This document shows, piece by piece, positions 6,187 through 12,925 of a DNA stretch of 15,481 nt. Numbering within the stretch: position 1 is the stretch's first letter; each line of letters opens with the position of its first letter. Below the pieces are notes generated by a model. That model was not told the DNA's origin, ran no database searches, and worked only from the letters and a program-made list of their open reading frames with translations. Source of the DNA: Halovivax sp. Lineage in GTDB: Archaea > Halobacteriota > Halobacteria > Halobacteriales > Natrialbaceae. The stretch is from contig SKPV01000281.1 in assembly GCA_007119345.1 (NCBI GenBank), positions 1 to 15,481 on the forward strand, in the 5' to 3' direction. Both the position numbers and the translations under genes were made by a program.

Positions 6187-7176
6187 ATGCGCGAGGGTAC
6201 CGACTCGGGCGACGGCGGGGATACCCGGGAGTCCGACCGTCCGCGAGAAGCCCGCGCGATCGCCGAGCGGGCCGTCCCGGATCGGATCGCCAGTGAGGCG
6301 CTCGGTGAAACGGTGACCGCCATCCACGCACCCCGGACCGGCGCAGTCGCGGACACGTACGTGCTCGAACTCTCGGGCGACCCCGGGCGAGCGGCGTGCA
6401 AGATCGGCGGCGAGAGCGTCTGGACCGGGGAGGTCGTCGAACCGCTCGTCGTCGACCGGGTCGGCGCCCGCACGGAGTTGCCCGTGCCCGACGTGTACGC
6501 GACCGGCACCGTGAACCGGGGCGGCGAAATCCGCCGGTGGGCGGTGTACGAGCACCTGGACGGGGCGGTTCCACGCGATCTCGAGCCGCGCGAGCGACGG
6601 TCCGTCGTCCGCTCCGCCGGGGCGGCCCTCGGCGTCCTCCACGACGCGTTCGCGTTCGACCGGATCGGCGGTCTCGGACGCGACGGCGACGCCCTCTCCC
6701 TCCGGCGGCCCTCGGCGCGAAACCTGCTCGCGTCCGCCCCGGTGCGCGACGTACGGGCGGCCGTCGCCGCGGACGACGAGGAGCGTCGACCGGTCCTCGA
6801 TCACGGCGACTTCTTTCCGGGGAACCTGCTCGTGACGGACGGCGAGCTCTCGGCCGTCCTCGACTGGGGCAACGCCCACGTGACCCACGCCGGGTACGGA
6901 CTGGCCCGTGCGGAGGCGCGGTTCGTCGACCTCGCGTCGGCCCCACGGAGCGAACGGGATCGACTTCGACGAGCGTTCAGAGCGGGGTACGCCGAACACG
7001 CGCCCCTGCCACCGGCTTACCGCCGTCGGGCGTCGATCTACAAGGCGCTCTGGCTCGCCCAGTCCGGAGCGAACCTCCTCCACGTCGCGGGGAGCGAGCG
7101 CGGGAGGAGACAGCTTCGACGACAGCTGCGAAACTGGACCTCGAGGAGGGCGCGTTCGATCGTCGGTCGACCGTGA
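6187..7176 (+). CDS. Aminoglycoside phosphotransferase (APH/choline kinase) family protein
   Basis: This 329-residue protein has the APH kinase signature: HGDFFPGN (206-213, catalytic D208 and N213) and LDWGNAH (225-231, metal-binding D226). An ACKIGGES segment may supply the nucleotide lysine K72. An AVYEHLDG hinge (119-126) and an IYKALWLAQ helix near the end complete the fold. Family members phosphorylate hydroxyls of small molecules such as choline, sugars, homoserine-like compounds or antibiotics; the substrate is unknown and an antibiotic role should not be assumed. The frame is open upstream to 5968, but those residues look like untranslated GC-rich DNA. The ATG at 6187 begins an acidic, haloarchaeal-style amino end, and 6118 is an alternative start. 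Its stop codon lies inside the first copy of a 41-bp direct repeat. Confidence 0.85.
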   Translation: MREGTDSGDGGDTRESDRPREARAIAERAVPDRIASEALGETVTAIHAPRTGAVADTYVLELSGDPGRAACKIGGESVWTGEVVEPLVVDRVGARTELPVPDVYATGTVNRGGEIRRWAVYEHLDGAVPRDLEPRERRSVVRSAGAALGVLHDAFAFDRIGGLGRDGDALSLRRPSARNLLASAPVRDVRAAVAADDEERRPVLDHGDFFPGNLLVTDGELSAVLDWGNAHVTHAGYGLARAEARFVDLASAPRSERDRLRRAFRAGYAEHAPLPPAYRRRASIYKALWLAQSGANLLHVAGSERGRRQLRRQLRNWTSRRARSIVGRP

Positions 7177-7245
7177 GAGACGATCGGTCCGGTCCGAGGA
7201 CGGCCGGTCGACCGTGAGAGACGATCGGTCCGTCCCGAGAACGGC
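7164..7245. repeat. 41-bp direct tandem repeat, two copies, spanning the kinase stop codon
   Basis: Copy 1 (7164-7204) and copy 2 (7205-7245) match at 38 of 41 positions by eye. The first 28 bases, starting CGGTCGACCGTGAGAGACGA, are identical. Copy 1 contains the last codons and TGA (7174-7176) of the kinase gene; copy 2 repeats them in another reading frame because 41 is not a multiple of three. A replication-slippage duplication is the simplest origin. Confidence 0.9.
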
Positions 7246-7280
7246 CGACCGCCGGGTCGGCGAGCGCGACCACGCACAGG

Positions 7281-7302
7281 CGCCACGTGGTTCTAAGTGG
7301 CG
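7281..7302. promoter_or_regulatory. TATA-like element inside an inverted repeat, upstream of the LLM oxidoreductase
   Basis: CGCCAC (7281-7286) and GTGGCG (7297-7302) are perfect 6-bp arms that enclose TTCTAA (7291-7296), the best TATA-like match ahead of the ATG at 7326. The spacing predicts transcription starting about 7320-7322, again nearly leaderless. The inverted repeat could bind a repressor that blocks TBP. Sequence observation firm, function inferred. Confidence 0.35.
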
Positions 7303-7325
7303 ATTCGTGGTCCGTTCGTCCCGAG

Positions 7326-8294
7326 ATGACCGAACTCGGTTACCACGCCTCCCACGAGCAGTTCCCGCCGAGCGACCTACTGAAGTACGTCGAACTGGCG
7401 GACGAGCGCGGGTTCGACCACGCGCTCGCCTCGGACCACTACCACCCCTGGAGCGAACGCCAGGGCGAGTCCGGGCACGTCTGGTCGTGGCTCGGCGCCG
7501 CGATGGCGCGAACCGACATGACGTTCGGGACCGTCAACGCGCCGGGCTATCGCTACCACCCCGCGGTGATCGCCCAGGCCGCCGCGACGCTGCGGGAGAT
7601 GTACCCCGAGCGGTTCTGGTTCGCCGTCGGCAGCGGCCAGCTCCTCAACGAGGGGATCACGGGAACCGACTGGCCCGTCAAGGACGAACGCAACGCCCGC
7701 CTCGCCGAGTGCGCCGACGTCATGCGCCGGCTCTGGGACGGCGAAGCGGACGTGACCCACCACGGTCGGATCACCGTCGAGCGCGCCACCCTGTGGACGC
7801 GCCCCGAAACGGCGCCGCCGCTTTTCGGCGCCGCGCTCTCCGCGGAGACCGCCCGGTGGCTCGGCGACTGCGAGTGGGTCGACGGCATGATCACCGTGGG
7901 GACGCCGGACCACGAGGGCGACGCCGAGGTGGTCGAGGCGTTCCGCGAGACCGCCCCGGAGAAACCCGTCTACCTGAAGGTGCAACTCTCCTGGGACGAG
8001 AGCGACGACGCCGCCCTCGAGGGCGCGGTCGATCAGTGGCGCACCAACTGCGTCCCCGGAGCCGTGACCCAGCAGCTCCGGACCGCCGGGGAGTACGACG
8101 AACTCGGCGAGGAGATCCACGAGGAACACGTGGAAGAACACGTCCGCGTCTCCGCGAACATCGACGATCACCTCGAGTGGCTCGAGACCGACGTCGACCT
8201 CGACGTGGATCGAGTGGTATGTCACAACGTCAACACGAACCAGGGAGCGTTCGTCGAGGCGTTCGCCGAGGAGGTGCTCCCGTCGTTCGGGTGA
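7326..8294 (+). CDS. LLM-class flavin-dependent oxidoreductase (TIGR03557/TIGR03885-like)
   Basis: The 322-residue protein is a bacterial-luciferase-like TIM barrel that uses F420 or FMN. It opens MTELGYHASHEQFPPSDLLK and carries LASDHYHPW (34-42), which corresponds to the cofactor-site DHxxPW segment of F420-dependent glucose-6-phosphate dehydrogenase-like proteins. RFWFAVGSGQLLNE (96-109) and the VDGMITVG strand also fit that family. Haloarchaea make F420, so either cofactor is possible; the resemblance to the TIGR03885 group, annotated as FMN-dependent, is from memory. The ATG at 7326 was chosen because homologous text begins there; the open frame back to 7287 is upstream of the TATA-based start. 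No pathway partner is next to it; the following UspA gene, 78 bp on, has its own promoter-like sequence. Confidence 0.88.
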   Translation: MTELGYHASHEQFPPSDLLKYVELADERGFDHALASDHYHPWSERQGESGHVWSWLGAAMARTDMTFGTVNAPGYRYHPAVIAQAAATLREMYPERFWFAVGSGQLLNEGITGTDWPVKDERNARLAECADVMRRLWDGEADVTHHGRITVERATLWTRPETAPPLFGAALSAETARWLGDCEWVDGMITVGTPDHEGDAEVVEAFRETAPEKPVYLKVQLSWDESDDAALEGAVDQWRTNCVPGAVTQQLRTAGEYDELGEEIHEEHVEEHVRVSANIDDHLEWLETDVDLDVDRVVCHNVNTNQGAFVEAFAEEVLPSFG

Positions 8295-8339
8295 TCGGTC
8301 GCCAGCGCGACGCGGTCCGGAGGCCCGCTCGCCTGCAAG

Positions 8340-8369
8340 AACTAAACGCGAGGTCGTGGTGGATCCACC
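8340..8369 (+). promoter_or_regulatory. UspA promoter: TATA-like element followed by a 12-bp palindrome
   Basis: AACTAAAC (8340-8347) is TATA-like and lies about 28 bp before the ATG at 8373, which predicts a leaderless transcript. Between them is the perfect palindrome GGTGGATCCACC (8358-8369), well placed as an operator. Both are by-eye calls. Confidence 0.4.
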
Positions 8370-8372
8370 GTC

Positions 8373-8849
8373 ATGCCCATCGTCGCCGCGGTCGACCGCT
8401 CCGAGCGCGCGGAGTCGGTCGTGGGACAGGCCCGAGAGCTCGCCGACGCCTACGACGTCGCCCTCCACGTCGTCCACGTCGGCGAGGCGGACGTCAGCCG
8501 CCTCCCCGAAGGCGCGAACACCGGTACCCTCGACGAAACCCACGGCTTCGACGAACTCGATCGCTCCTCGCTGCCCCAGGAAGAGATCCGGCAGGCCCGG
8601 CTGCGCGCCGCGGAGACGGCCGTCGAGATCGCCGAGCGGTACGACGACGCCAGCGCGGAGACCGTCGGCCGGGTCGGCGACCCCGCCACACAGGTGCTCG
8701 AGTACTGTCGCGAGGTCGACGCCGAGTACGTCGTCGTGAGCACCCGCAAGCGGTCGCCCGTCGGCAAGGTCCTGTTCGGCAGCGTCACCCAGTCCCTGCT
8801 GTTGAACGCCGATCGCCCGGTGGTCACCGTCGGTGACGAGTCGGCCTGA
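8373..8849 (+). CDS. Universal stress protein, UspA family
   Basis: This 158-residue single-domain Usp begins MPIVAAVDRSERAESVVGQA, the first strand with the nucleotide-contacting Asp (D8). The ATP-loop region is degenerate at its start (STRKRSPVGKVL, 123-134, instead of a clean GxxG) but keeps the FGSVTQSLL segment (135-143) and the final strand RPVVTV. GRVGDP (99-104) is the usual mid-domain turn. Whether it binds ATP is uncertain. Usp proteins are cytoplasmic dimers linked to stress responses; the partner or trigger is unknown. The gene is monocistronic by appearance, with a leaderless promoter and a palindrome between TATA and start. Confidence 0.92.
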   Translation: MPIVAAVDRSERAESVVGQARELADAYDVALHVVHVGEADVSRLPEGANTGTLDETHGFDELDRSSLPQEEIRQARLRAAETAVEIAERYDDASAETVGRVGDPATQVLEYCREVDAEYVVVSTRKRSPVGKVLFGSVTQSLLLNADRPVVTVGDESA

Positions 8850-8969
8850 CTGGCCGCTCATCCCACGATCCGCTCGGCGGCGAACTCGAAGCGAGCGCCG
8901 CCGGCTCCATCGTCGCACGAGGAAGTCCGGCACCGCCTCCGGCGGGAGTCGTCCCCGCGACCGACGCCG

Positions 8970-8979
8970 ATAGCAAACC
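8970..8979 (+). promoter_or_regulatory. Weak TATA-like element upstream of pyrF
   Basis: ATAGCAAACC at about 8970-8979 is the only A-rich patch ahead of the ATG at 9009. Its centre lies roughly 33 bp upstream, giving a predicted leader of a few bases. The match to the archaeal TATA consensus is poor. Confidence 0.25.
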
Positions 8980-9008
8980 TTTCGACCGTCGACCGACCAG
9001 CCTTCGCC

Positions 9009-9809
9009 ATGAACTTCTTCGACCGACTGCACGACCGGATCGTCACGGTCGACAGCGTCGTCTCCGTCGGCCTCGATCCCGACCTGGCCCGGATTCCGGA
9101 CCACCTCCGGGATCGCGACCTGCCGCGCTGGGCGTTCAACCGACGGATCATCGACGCCACCCACGAGCACGCGGCCGTCTTCAAGCCCAACGCCGCGTTC
9201 TACGAGGACCCGGACGGCTGGCGGGCCCTCGAGGAGACGATCGCCTACGCCCACGGCAAGGACGTCCCCGTCCTGCTCGACGCCAAGCGCGCGGACATCG
9301 GCAACACGACCCGCCGGTACGCCGAACTCCTCGAGACGGCGGACGCGATCACCGTCAACCCCTACATGGGCCGGGACTCGCTGCAGCCCTTCCTGGCGAA
9401 CGAGGAGGCCGGCGTCTTCGTGCTCTGTCGCACCTCCAACCCCGGCGGGGCGGACCTCCAGGACCTCGAACTCGAGACCGGCGAAGCCGTCTACGAACGC
9501 GTGGCGGCGCTCGCCGATCTCTGGAACGAGAACGACAACGTCGGCCTCGTCGTGGGGGCGACGAAACCCGAGGAGCTCGAGGACCTGCGCGAGCAGGTGC
9601 CGGACCTCCCGTTCCTCGTCCCCGGCGTGGGCGCACAGGGCGGCGACGCCGAGGCCGCCGTCGAGTACGGCCTGGCGAACGGCGTCGGCCTCGTCAACTC
9701 CTCGAGAGGGATCATCTTCGCGGGCGAGAACGCGGGGGAAGACTTCGACGCGGCGGCCGGACAGGCGGCCAGGCGGTTGAAAGAGCGGCTGAATCGGTAT
9801 CGAGACTGA
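9009..9809 (+). CDS. pyrF: Orotidine-5'-phosphate decarboxylase
   Basis: The enzyme converts orotidine 5'-monophosphate to UMP, the last step of de novo pyrimidine synthesis, in the cytoplasm. The 266 residues carry the active-site signature LLDAKRADIGNT (89-100), giving the D91-x-K93-x-x-D96 catalytic array. SVGLDPD (19-25), FKPNAAFYE (58-66), VNPYMG and a phosphate-binding LVPGVGAQGG complete the TIM barrel. The extra length and the KPNAAFYE text fit the longer type-2 PyrF subfamily rather than the approximately 230-residue bacterial type-1 form. The ATG at 9009 begins right at the family amino end. No other pyrimidine gene is adjacent. Confidence 0.95.
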   Translation: MNFFDRLHDRIVTVDSVVSVGLDPDLARIPDHLRDRDLPRWAFNRRIIDATHEHAAVFKPNAAFYEDPDGWRALEETIAYAHGKDVPVLLDAKRADIGNTTRRYAELLETADAITVNPYMGRDSLQPFLANEEAGVFVLCRTSNPGGADLQDLELETGEAVYERVAALADLWNENDNVGLVVGATKPEELEDLREQVPDLPFLVPGVGAQGGDAEAAVEYGLANGVGLVNSSRGIIFAGENAGEDFDAAAGQAARRLKERLNRYRD

Positions 9810-9891
9810 GCGAGCGGCCCCACCTCGATCGCCGCCACCGATCTTGGGATCGCTCAGCCGCCACCGAGTTCGCGGAACCCCCCGCCGACAC

Positions 9892-9917
9892 CTATTTGAG
9901 GGATCGCCCGAGCGATC
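9892..9917 (+). promoter_or_regulatory. Promoter of the small membrane protein: TATA box plus inverted repeat
   Basis: CTATTTG (9892-9898) is centred about 27 bp before the ATG at 9922, predicting a leaderless mRNA. GATCGC (9902-9907) and GCGATC (9912-9917) form an inverted repeat with a 4-bp spacer between TATA box and start, a possible operator. Confidence 0.45.
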
Positions 9918-9921
9918 GGAT

Positions 9922-10416
9922 ATGGTCGATCCGCGGGCGATCCGGACGGTCTGGGCCGCGATCGGACGCGCGGCCGCCGGACTGTTCGTGGTCGGATTCG
10001 GGCTCGGGATCGCGTGGCTGCTGGCGGTCTCGCAGGGCGCGGACGAGCAGATCGCGGAGAGCGCGCTCCTCGCGGCGATCGCGTGCATCCTCGCCGCCGT
10101 CGGGTTCGTGTTCACCCTCCGGATCGGCGTCGCCGCGCTCGAACGGACGGTCGCCACGCCGGGCGCGCGGTACGCCTGGCGGACGCTCCGGATCGCGCTC
10201 GCGTCGGTGGGGACGCTCTGGCTGGTCGCGATCGGCTCGCTCGCGGCCGCCGTCCCCCACTTCGTCCGGTCGTGGCCCGTCTCGCCGAGCGAGGCCGGAA
10301 CGGTGCTGTTCTACGCGCTCGGCGGACTGGTCCTCCTGCCACTCGGGTTCGGCCTCGTCTTCCTGGCGATCGTCGTCGCCGCACGCGGGGAGGCCGTCGA
10401 TCGCCAGACGGCGTGA
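9922..10416 (+). CDS. Small membrane protein with four predicted helices, function unknown
   Basis: I do not recognise the family. The 164 residues from the ATG at 9922 contain four hydrophobic stretches, at about 13-36, 46-68, 89-112 and 126-153, separated by short charged loops (Arg-rich at 81-90), so it is almost certainly an integral cytoplasmic-membrane protein. There is no signal peptide or catalytic motif. The open frame extends upstream to 9844, but a TATA box at 9892-9898 points to the ATG at 9922. The last six residues VDRQTA and the stop lie in the first copy of a 23-bp tandem repeat, so the C terminus may be variable between strains. It sits alone between pyrF and two minus-strand small genes. 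Confidence 0.75.
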   Translation: MVDPRAIRTVWAAIGRAAAGLFVVGFGLGIAWLLAVSQGADEQIAESALLAAIACILAAVGFVFTLRIGVAALERTVATPGARYAWRTLRIALASVGTLWLVAIGSLAAAVPHFVRSWPVSPSEAGTVLFYALGGLVLLPLGFGLVFLAIVVAARGEAVDRQTA

Positions 10417-10510
10417 CGGTCGATCGCCAGACGGCGTGACGGTCGATCGCCAGACGGCGTGACGGTCGATCGCCAGACGGCGTGACGGTCGATCGCCAGA
10501 CGGCGTGACG
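10396..10510. repeat. Five perfect tandem copies of a 23-bp unit
   Basis: The unit GTCGATCGCCAGACGGCGTG plus ACG occurs five times without interruption (10396-10418, 10419-10441, 10442-10464, 10465-10487, 10488-10510), with no differences seen. Copy 1 encodes the last residues and TGA of the membrane protein. Because 23 leaves remainder 2 on division by 3, the next copies present the same VDRQTA-stop in the other two frames. There are no spacers, so this is not a CRISPR array. Copy number is likely to vary by replication slippage. Confidence 0.95.
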
Positions 10511-10548
10511 GCCTCGGTCGCACGACCCGGCCGGCACCCGGCGTCACC

Positions 10549-10815
10549 TCAGGCGTTGTCCGGGTCGTCGCACCGCCCGTCGACAACTTCCCCGACGACC
10601 CGGTCCCCGTCGAACCGCCGCCGAATCTCGACGAGGATCGGGCCGTCGGGCGGTCGCTCCGGGAGCCGGTCGAGTCCCTCGCCGACGACGACGTCGACCG
10701 GCGACGAGTCGATCGGGTGGTCCGCGACCAGCGTCCCGTCGCGCTCCTCGACGAGGAGGCAGTACCGCTCGCCGAAGCCGACGGCCTCGCCGAACAGGTC
10801 GCGAATCGACGTCAT
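10549..10815 (-). CDS. Conserved-looking hypothetical protein, 88 aa, coupled to the zinc-finger gene
   Basis: I do not recognise a named family. The protein begins MTSIRDLFGEAVGFGERYCL and is acidic, with alternating hydrophobic strands (RYCLLVEE, PVDVVVGEG, GPILVEIRRRFDGDRVVGEVVDG) suggesting a small beta-rich soluble fold. There are no membrane segments. Its ATG (10815-10813) shares one base with the TGA (10817-10815) of the upstream zinc-finger gene, a TGATG overlap that indicates translational coupling and a shared task. The stop lies a short distance beyond the 23-bp repeat block. Acidic composition and coupling support a real gene. Confidence 0.72.
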   Translation of the reverse strand: MTSIRDLFGEAVGFGERYCLLVEERDGTLVADHPIDSSPVDVVVGEGLDRLPERPPDGPILVEIRRRFDGDRVVGEVVDGRCDDPDNA

Positions 10816-10991
10816 CAGAACCGGTGGATCTCCGTATCGTCTCTTTCGCCCGGACGCGCCTGGGCGGCGCAGTCTGCACAGAGTCCGAGGCCGCGCTCGT
10901 AGTGTCGTTCGCAGGCGAGCGTGCCGCAGTTGTCACAGCGCTCCTGGGCGGTTCGGGATTCGCAGATCTGACAGAGGCCGCTGACGCTCAT
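10815..10991 (-). CDS. Small zinc-finger protein, 58 aa (HIT-type-like cysteine pattern)
   Basis: The 58 residues contain cysteines at 7, 10, 19, 22, 27, 38 and 41 and histidine at 30. They are arranged as CQIC, CDNC, C-x2-H and CADC, enough for two zinc sites in an interleaved order like HIT/B-box fingers. Such very small zinc-finger proteins are common in haloarchaea and usually mediate protein or RNA contacts; the partner here may be the 88-residue protein translated from the same mRNA. The frame stays open upstream to 11369, but that part includes the intergenic repeats and has no conserved look. The ATG at 10991 directly precedes the first Cys pair. The zinc-binding call is strong; function unknown. 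Confidence 0.78.
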   Translation of the reverse strand: MSVSGLCQICESRTAQERCDNCGTLACERHYERGLGLCADCAAQARPGERDDTEIHRF

Positions 10992-11256
10992 AGGGGTCCT
11001 TCGGGCTGGAGCGGCTTGAAAGCGGCCCCGAGTCGCGGTGGAACCGGTGAGCACGGGGGGATCCGTCTGGTAGCGCCCCCGGCACCCCCGATCCAGTTGG
11101 GTCGCTGGCGAATTTCCGATTCGGTCGGGCCGCCGACGAATCCCCGACCCCAGCGAACCGCCGACGAATTTCCGACCCCAGCGAACCCCGACGACTCCCG
11201 ACACGGTCGAGGCGGTTCCGAAGTCGACGCGGTCGACCGTGGGAGAACGTGCCACG
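10992..11256. other. Intergenic between divergent genes, with a 28-bp direct repeat
   Basis: No gene seen. Copies CCGCCGACGAATCCCCGACC+CCAGCGAA at 11130-11157 and 11158-11185 differ at two positions. Diverged partial copies flank them (GGCGAATTTCCGATTCGG before, CCCCGACGACTCCCGAC after). This looks like an ageing tandem repeat. Promoters for both divergent genes must lie in or near this stretch; no clear TATA for the minus-strand zinc-finger gene was found. Confidence 0.7.
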
Positions 11257-11275
11257 ACGGGAAGGTTTTTCCCGT
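11257..11275 (+). promoter_or_regulatory. Inverted repeat covering the TATA-like element of the GTPBP1-like gene
   Basis: ACGGGAA (11257-11263) and TTCCCGT (11269-11275) are perfect 7-bp arms with a 5-bp spacer. The T-rich GGTTTTT (11264-11270) inside it is centred about 29 bp before the ATG at 11296, predicting a near-leaderless transcript. A protein bound to the arms would occlude TBP. Confidence 0.4.
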
Positions 11276-11295
11276 GTGAGGCGTTAGCGAGGGAT

Positions 11296-12897
11296 ATGAG
11301 CCGTGACCGGGCCCTGTTGCAGCGGGCCCTGGACCGTGGCGAGCAGGACGGGGGAAACGTCGAATTCAAGGAGCGACTCTCTCGAACGATTCACCTGGCC
11401 GAGGGCCGCCGGGAGAGCCTGGCGGCCCAGCTTCGCCACCGGGTGCTCTCCGGCGACGGCGAGGCGACGTACGCGATCGGCGTCACCGACGACGGCGGTC
11501 TCGCCGGCATCCCGCAGGAAGAGTTCTCGGAGACGATGGACGTGCTCTCGCTGCTCGCCGAGGAGGCCGACGCCCACATCGACGACGTCCAGACGTGGGG
11601 CGTCAAGGGGGGACTGGTCGGCCTCGCCACGATCTGTGACGGCGCCGTCCTCGAGACGGACGACGAGCACGTGGTCGTCGGGACCGCGGGCCACGTCGAC
11701 CACGGCAAGTCGACGCTCGTCGGCTCGCTCGTCACGGGCCGACCGGACGACGGCGAGGGCGAGACCCGCTCGTACCTCGACGTTCAACCCCACGAGGTCG
11801 AGCGCGGGCTCTCCGCGGACCTCTCCTACGCCGTCTACGGCTTCGACGAGGACGGCCCCGTCCACGTCCGGAACCCGAACCGGAAGGCCGACCGCGCGGG
11901 CGTCGTCGAGGAGGCCGACCGGCTGGTCTCGTTCGTCGACACCGTCGGCCACGAACCCTGGCTCCGGACGACGATCCGGGGGCTCGTCGGCCAGAAGCTC
12001 GACTACGGCCTGCTCGTCGTCGCCGCCGACGACGGGCCCACCCGCGTCACCCGGGAGCACCTCGGCGTCCTGCTCGCGACCGACCTCCCCACCATCGTCG
12101 CCATCACGAAGGTCGACGCCGTCGCCGCCGAGCGCGTCGAGGAGGTCGAGCGCGAGGTCGAACGCCTCCTCCGGGAGGTCGACAAGTCGCCCCTGGCCGT
12201 CTCCCGGCACGGCGTCGACGCCGCCGTCGAGGAGATCGGCGACACCGTCGTTCCCGTCGTCCGCACGAGCGCCGTCACCATGGACGGCCTCGGAACCCTC
12301 GACGAGCTGTTCGACCGCCTCCCGAAGACCGCCGGCGAGGACGGCGAGTTCCGGATGTACGTCGACCGCACCTACTCGGTGACCGGCGTCGGCGCCGTCG
12401 CCTCGGGCACGATCAAGTCCGGCGAGGTCGAGGCGGGCGACGAGCTGCTGGTCGGCCCCATGCCCGACGGCCGGTTCCGCGAGGTCGAGGTGCGCTCGAT
12501 CGAGATGCACTACCACCGCGTCGACAAGGCCCAGGCCGGCCGCATCGTCGGCATCGCGCTCAAGGGGATCAAGGAGTCGGCCCTCGAGCGCGGGATGGTT
12601 CTGCTGCCGGCCGACGCCGATCCCGCGCCGGTCCGCGAGTTCGAGGCCGAGGTGATGGTGCTCAACCATCCCACCCGCATCGGCGACGGCTACGAACCCG
12701 TCGTCCACCTGGAGACCATCGGCGAGGCCGCCGCCTTCTACCCGGACGAGGGCCGGCTGGTCCCCGGCGACACCGGCGAGACCCGCGTGCGGTTCAAGTT
12801 CCGACCGTACCTCGTCGAGGAGGGCCAGAAGTTCGTCTTCCGCGAGGGACGCTCCAAGGGCGTCGGCACGGTGACCGACGTGTCGCCCCGGGAGTGA
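11296..12897 (+). CDS. GTPBP1/GTPBP2-like translational GTPase (EF-Tu superfamily)
   Basis: The 533-residue protein has the classical translational GTPase motifs: GHVDHGKSTL (132-141, P-loop), DTVGHE (215-220, G3) and TKVD (271-274, G4), with RGLS in place of the usual RGxT at G2 (170-173). An approximately 125-residue N-terminal domain precedes the G domain, and EF-Tu-like beta-barrel domains follow (SVTGVGAVASGTIKSGEV, GRIVGIALKGI, RVRFKFRPYLVEEG). The length and the N-terminal extension fit the GTPBP1 group rather than EF-1A, IF2-gamma or SelB. It is expected to act on ribosomes or mRNA in the cytoplasm, perhaps in aminoacyl-tRNA delivery to stalled ribosomes; its archaeal role is unsettled. 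The ATG at 11296 was chosen over 11239 because the leader-side palindrome/TATA lies between them. A T-run just after the stop (12918-12925) may end transcription. Confidence 0.92.
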   Translation: MSRDRALLQRALDRGEQDGGNVEFKERLSRTIHLAEGRRESLAAQLRHRVLSGDGEATYAIGVTDDGGLAGIPQEEFSETMDVLSLLAEEADAHIDDVQTWGVKGGLVGLATICDGAVLETDDEHVVVGTAGHVDHGKSTLVGSLVTGRPDDGEGETRSYLDVQPHEVERGLSADLSYAVYGFDEDGPVHVRNPNRKADRAGVVEEADRLVSFVDTVGHEPWLRTTIRGLVGQKLDYGLLVVAADDGPTRVTREHLGVLLATDLPTIVAITKVDAVAAERVEEVEREVERLLREVDKSPLAVSRHGVDAAVEEIGDTVVPVVRTSAVTMDGLGTLDELFDRLPKTAGEDGEFRMYVDRTYSVTGVGAVASGTIKSGEVEAGDELLVGPMPDGRFREVEVRSIEMHYHRVDKAQAGRIVGIALKGIKESALERGMVLLPADADPAPVREFEAEVMVLNHPTRIGDGYEPVVHLETIGEAAAFYPDEGRLVPGDTGETRVRFKFRPYLVEEGQKFVFREGRSKGVGTVTDVSPRE

Positions 12898-12916
12898 GAT
12901 CGGTCGACGATCCGAA

Positions 12917-12925
12917 CGTTTTTCA
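12917..12925 (+). terminator. Possible T-rich terminator after the GTPase gene
   Basis: AACGTTTTTCAC at about 12915-12926 contains five consecutive T residues about 20 bp after the stop codon, the usual archaeal intrinsic terminator pattern on the coding strand. There is no hairpin and only one T-run, so the call is tentative. Confidence 0.3.

Noticed and set aside
6187..7176. Antibiotic-resistance aminoglycoside phosphotransferase
   Set aside because: Only the generic APH fold motifs are present; most such chromosomal proteins phosphorylate other metabolites, so no resistance function is claimed.
6908..8836. A 642-codon plus-strand open frame overlapping kinase, LLM and uspA genes
   Set aside because: Extremely Arg/Pro-rich, crosses three genuine genes in another frame, and has no recognisable domain.
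7377..10157. A 926-codon minus-strand open frame across the LLM, uspA and pyrF genes
   Set aside because: It is the antisense of three well-supported genes, has no family motif, and is Arg/Gly/Val-biased as expected of a shadow frame in GC-rich DNA.
10396..10510. Possible CRISPR array
   Set aside because: The 23-bp units are directly adjacent with no spacers and no cas genes are present.
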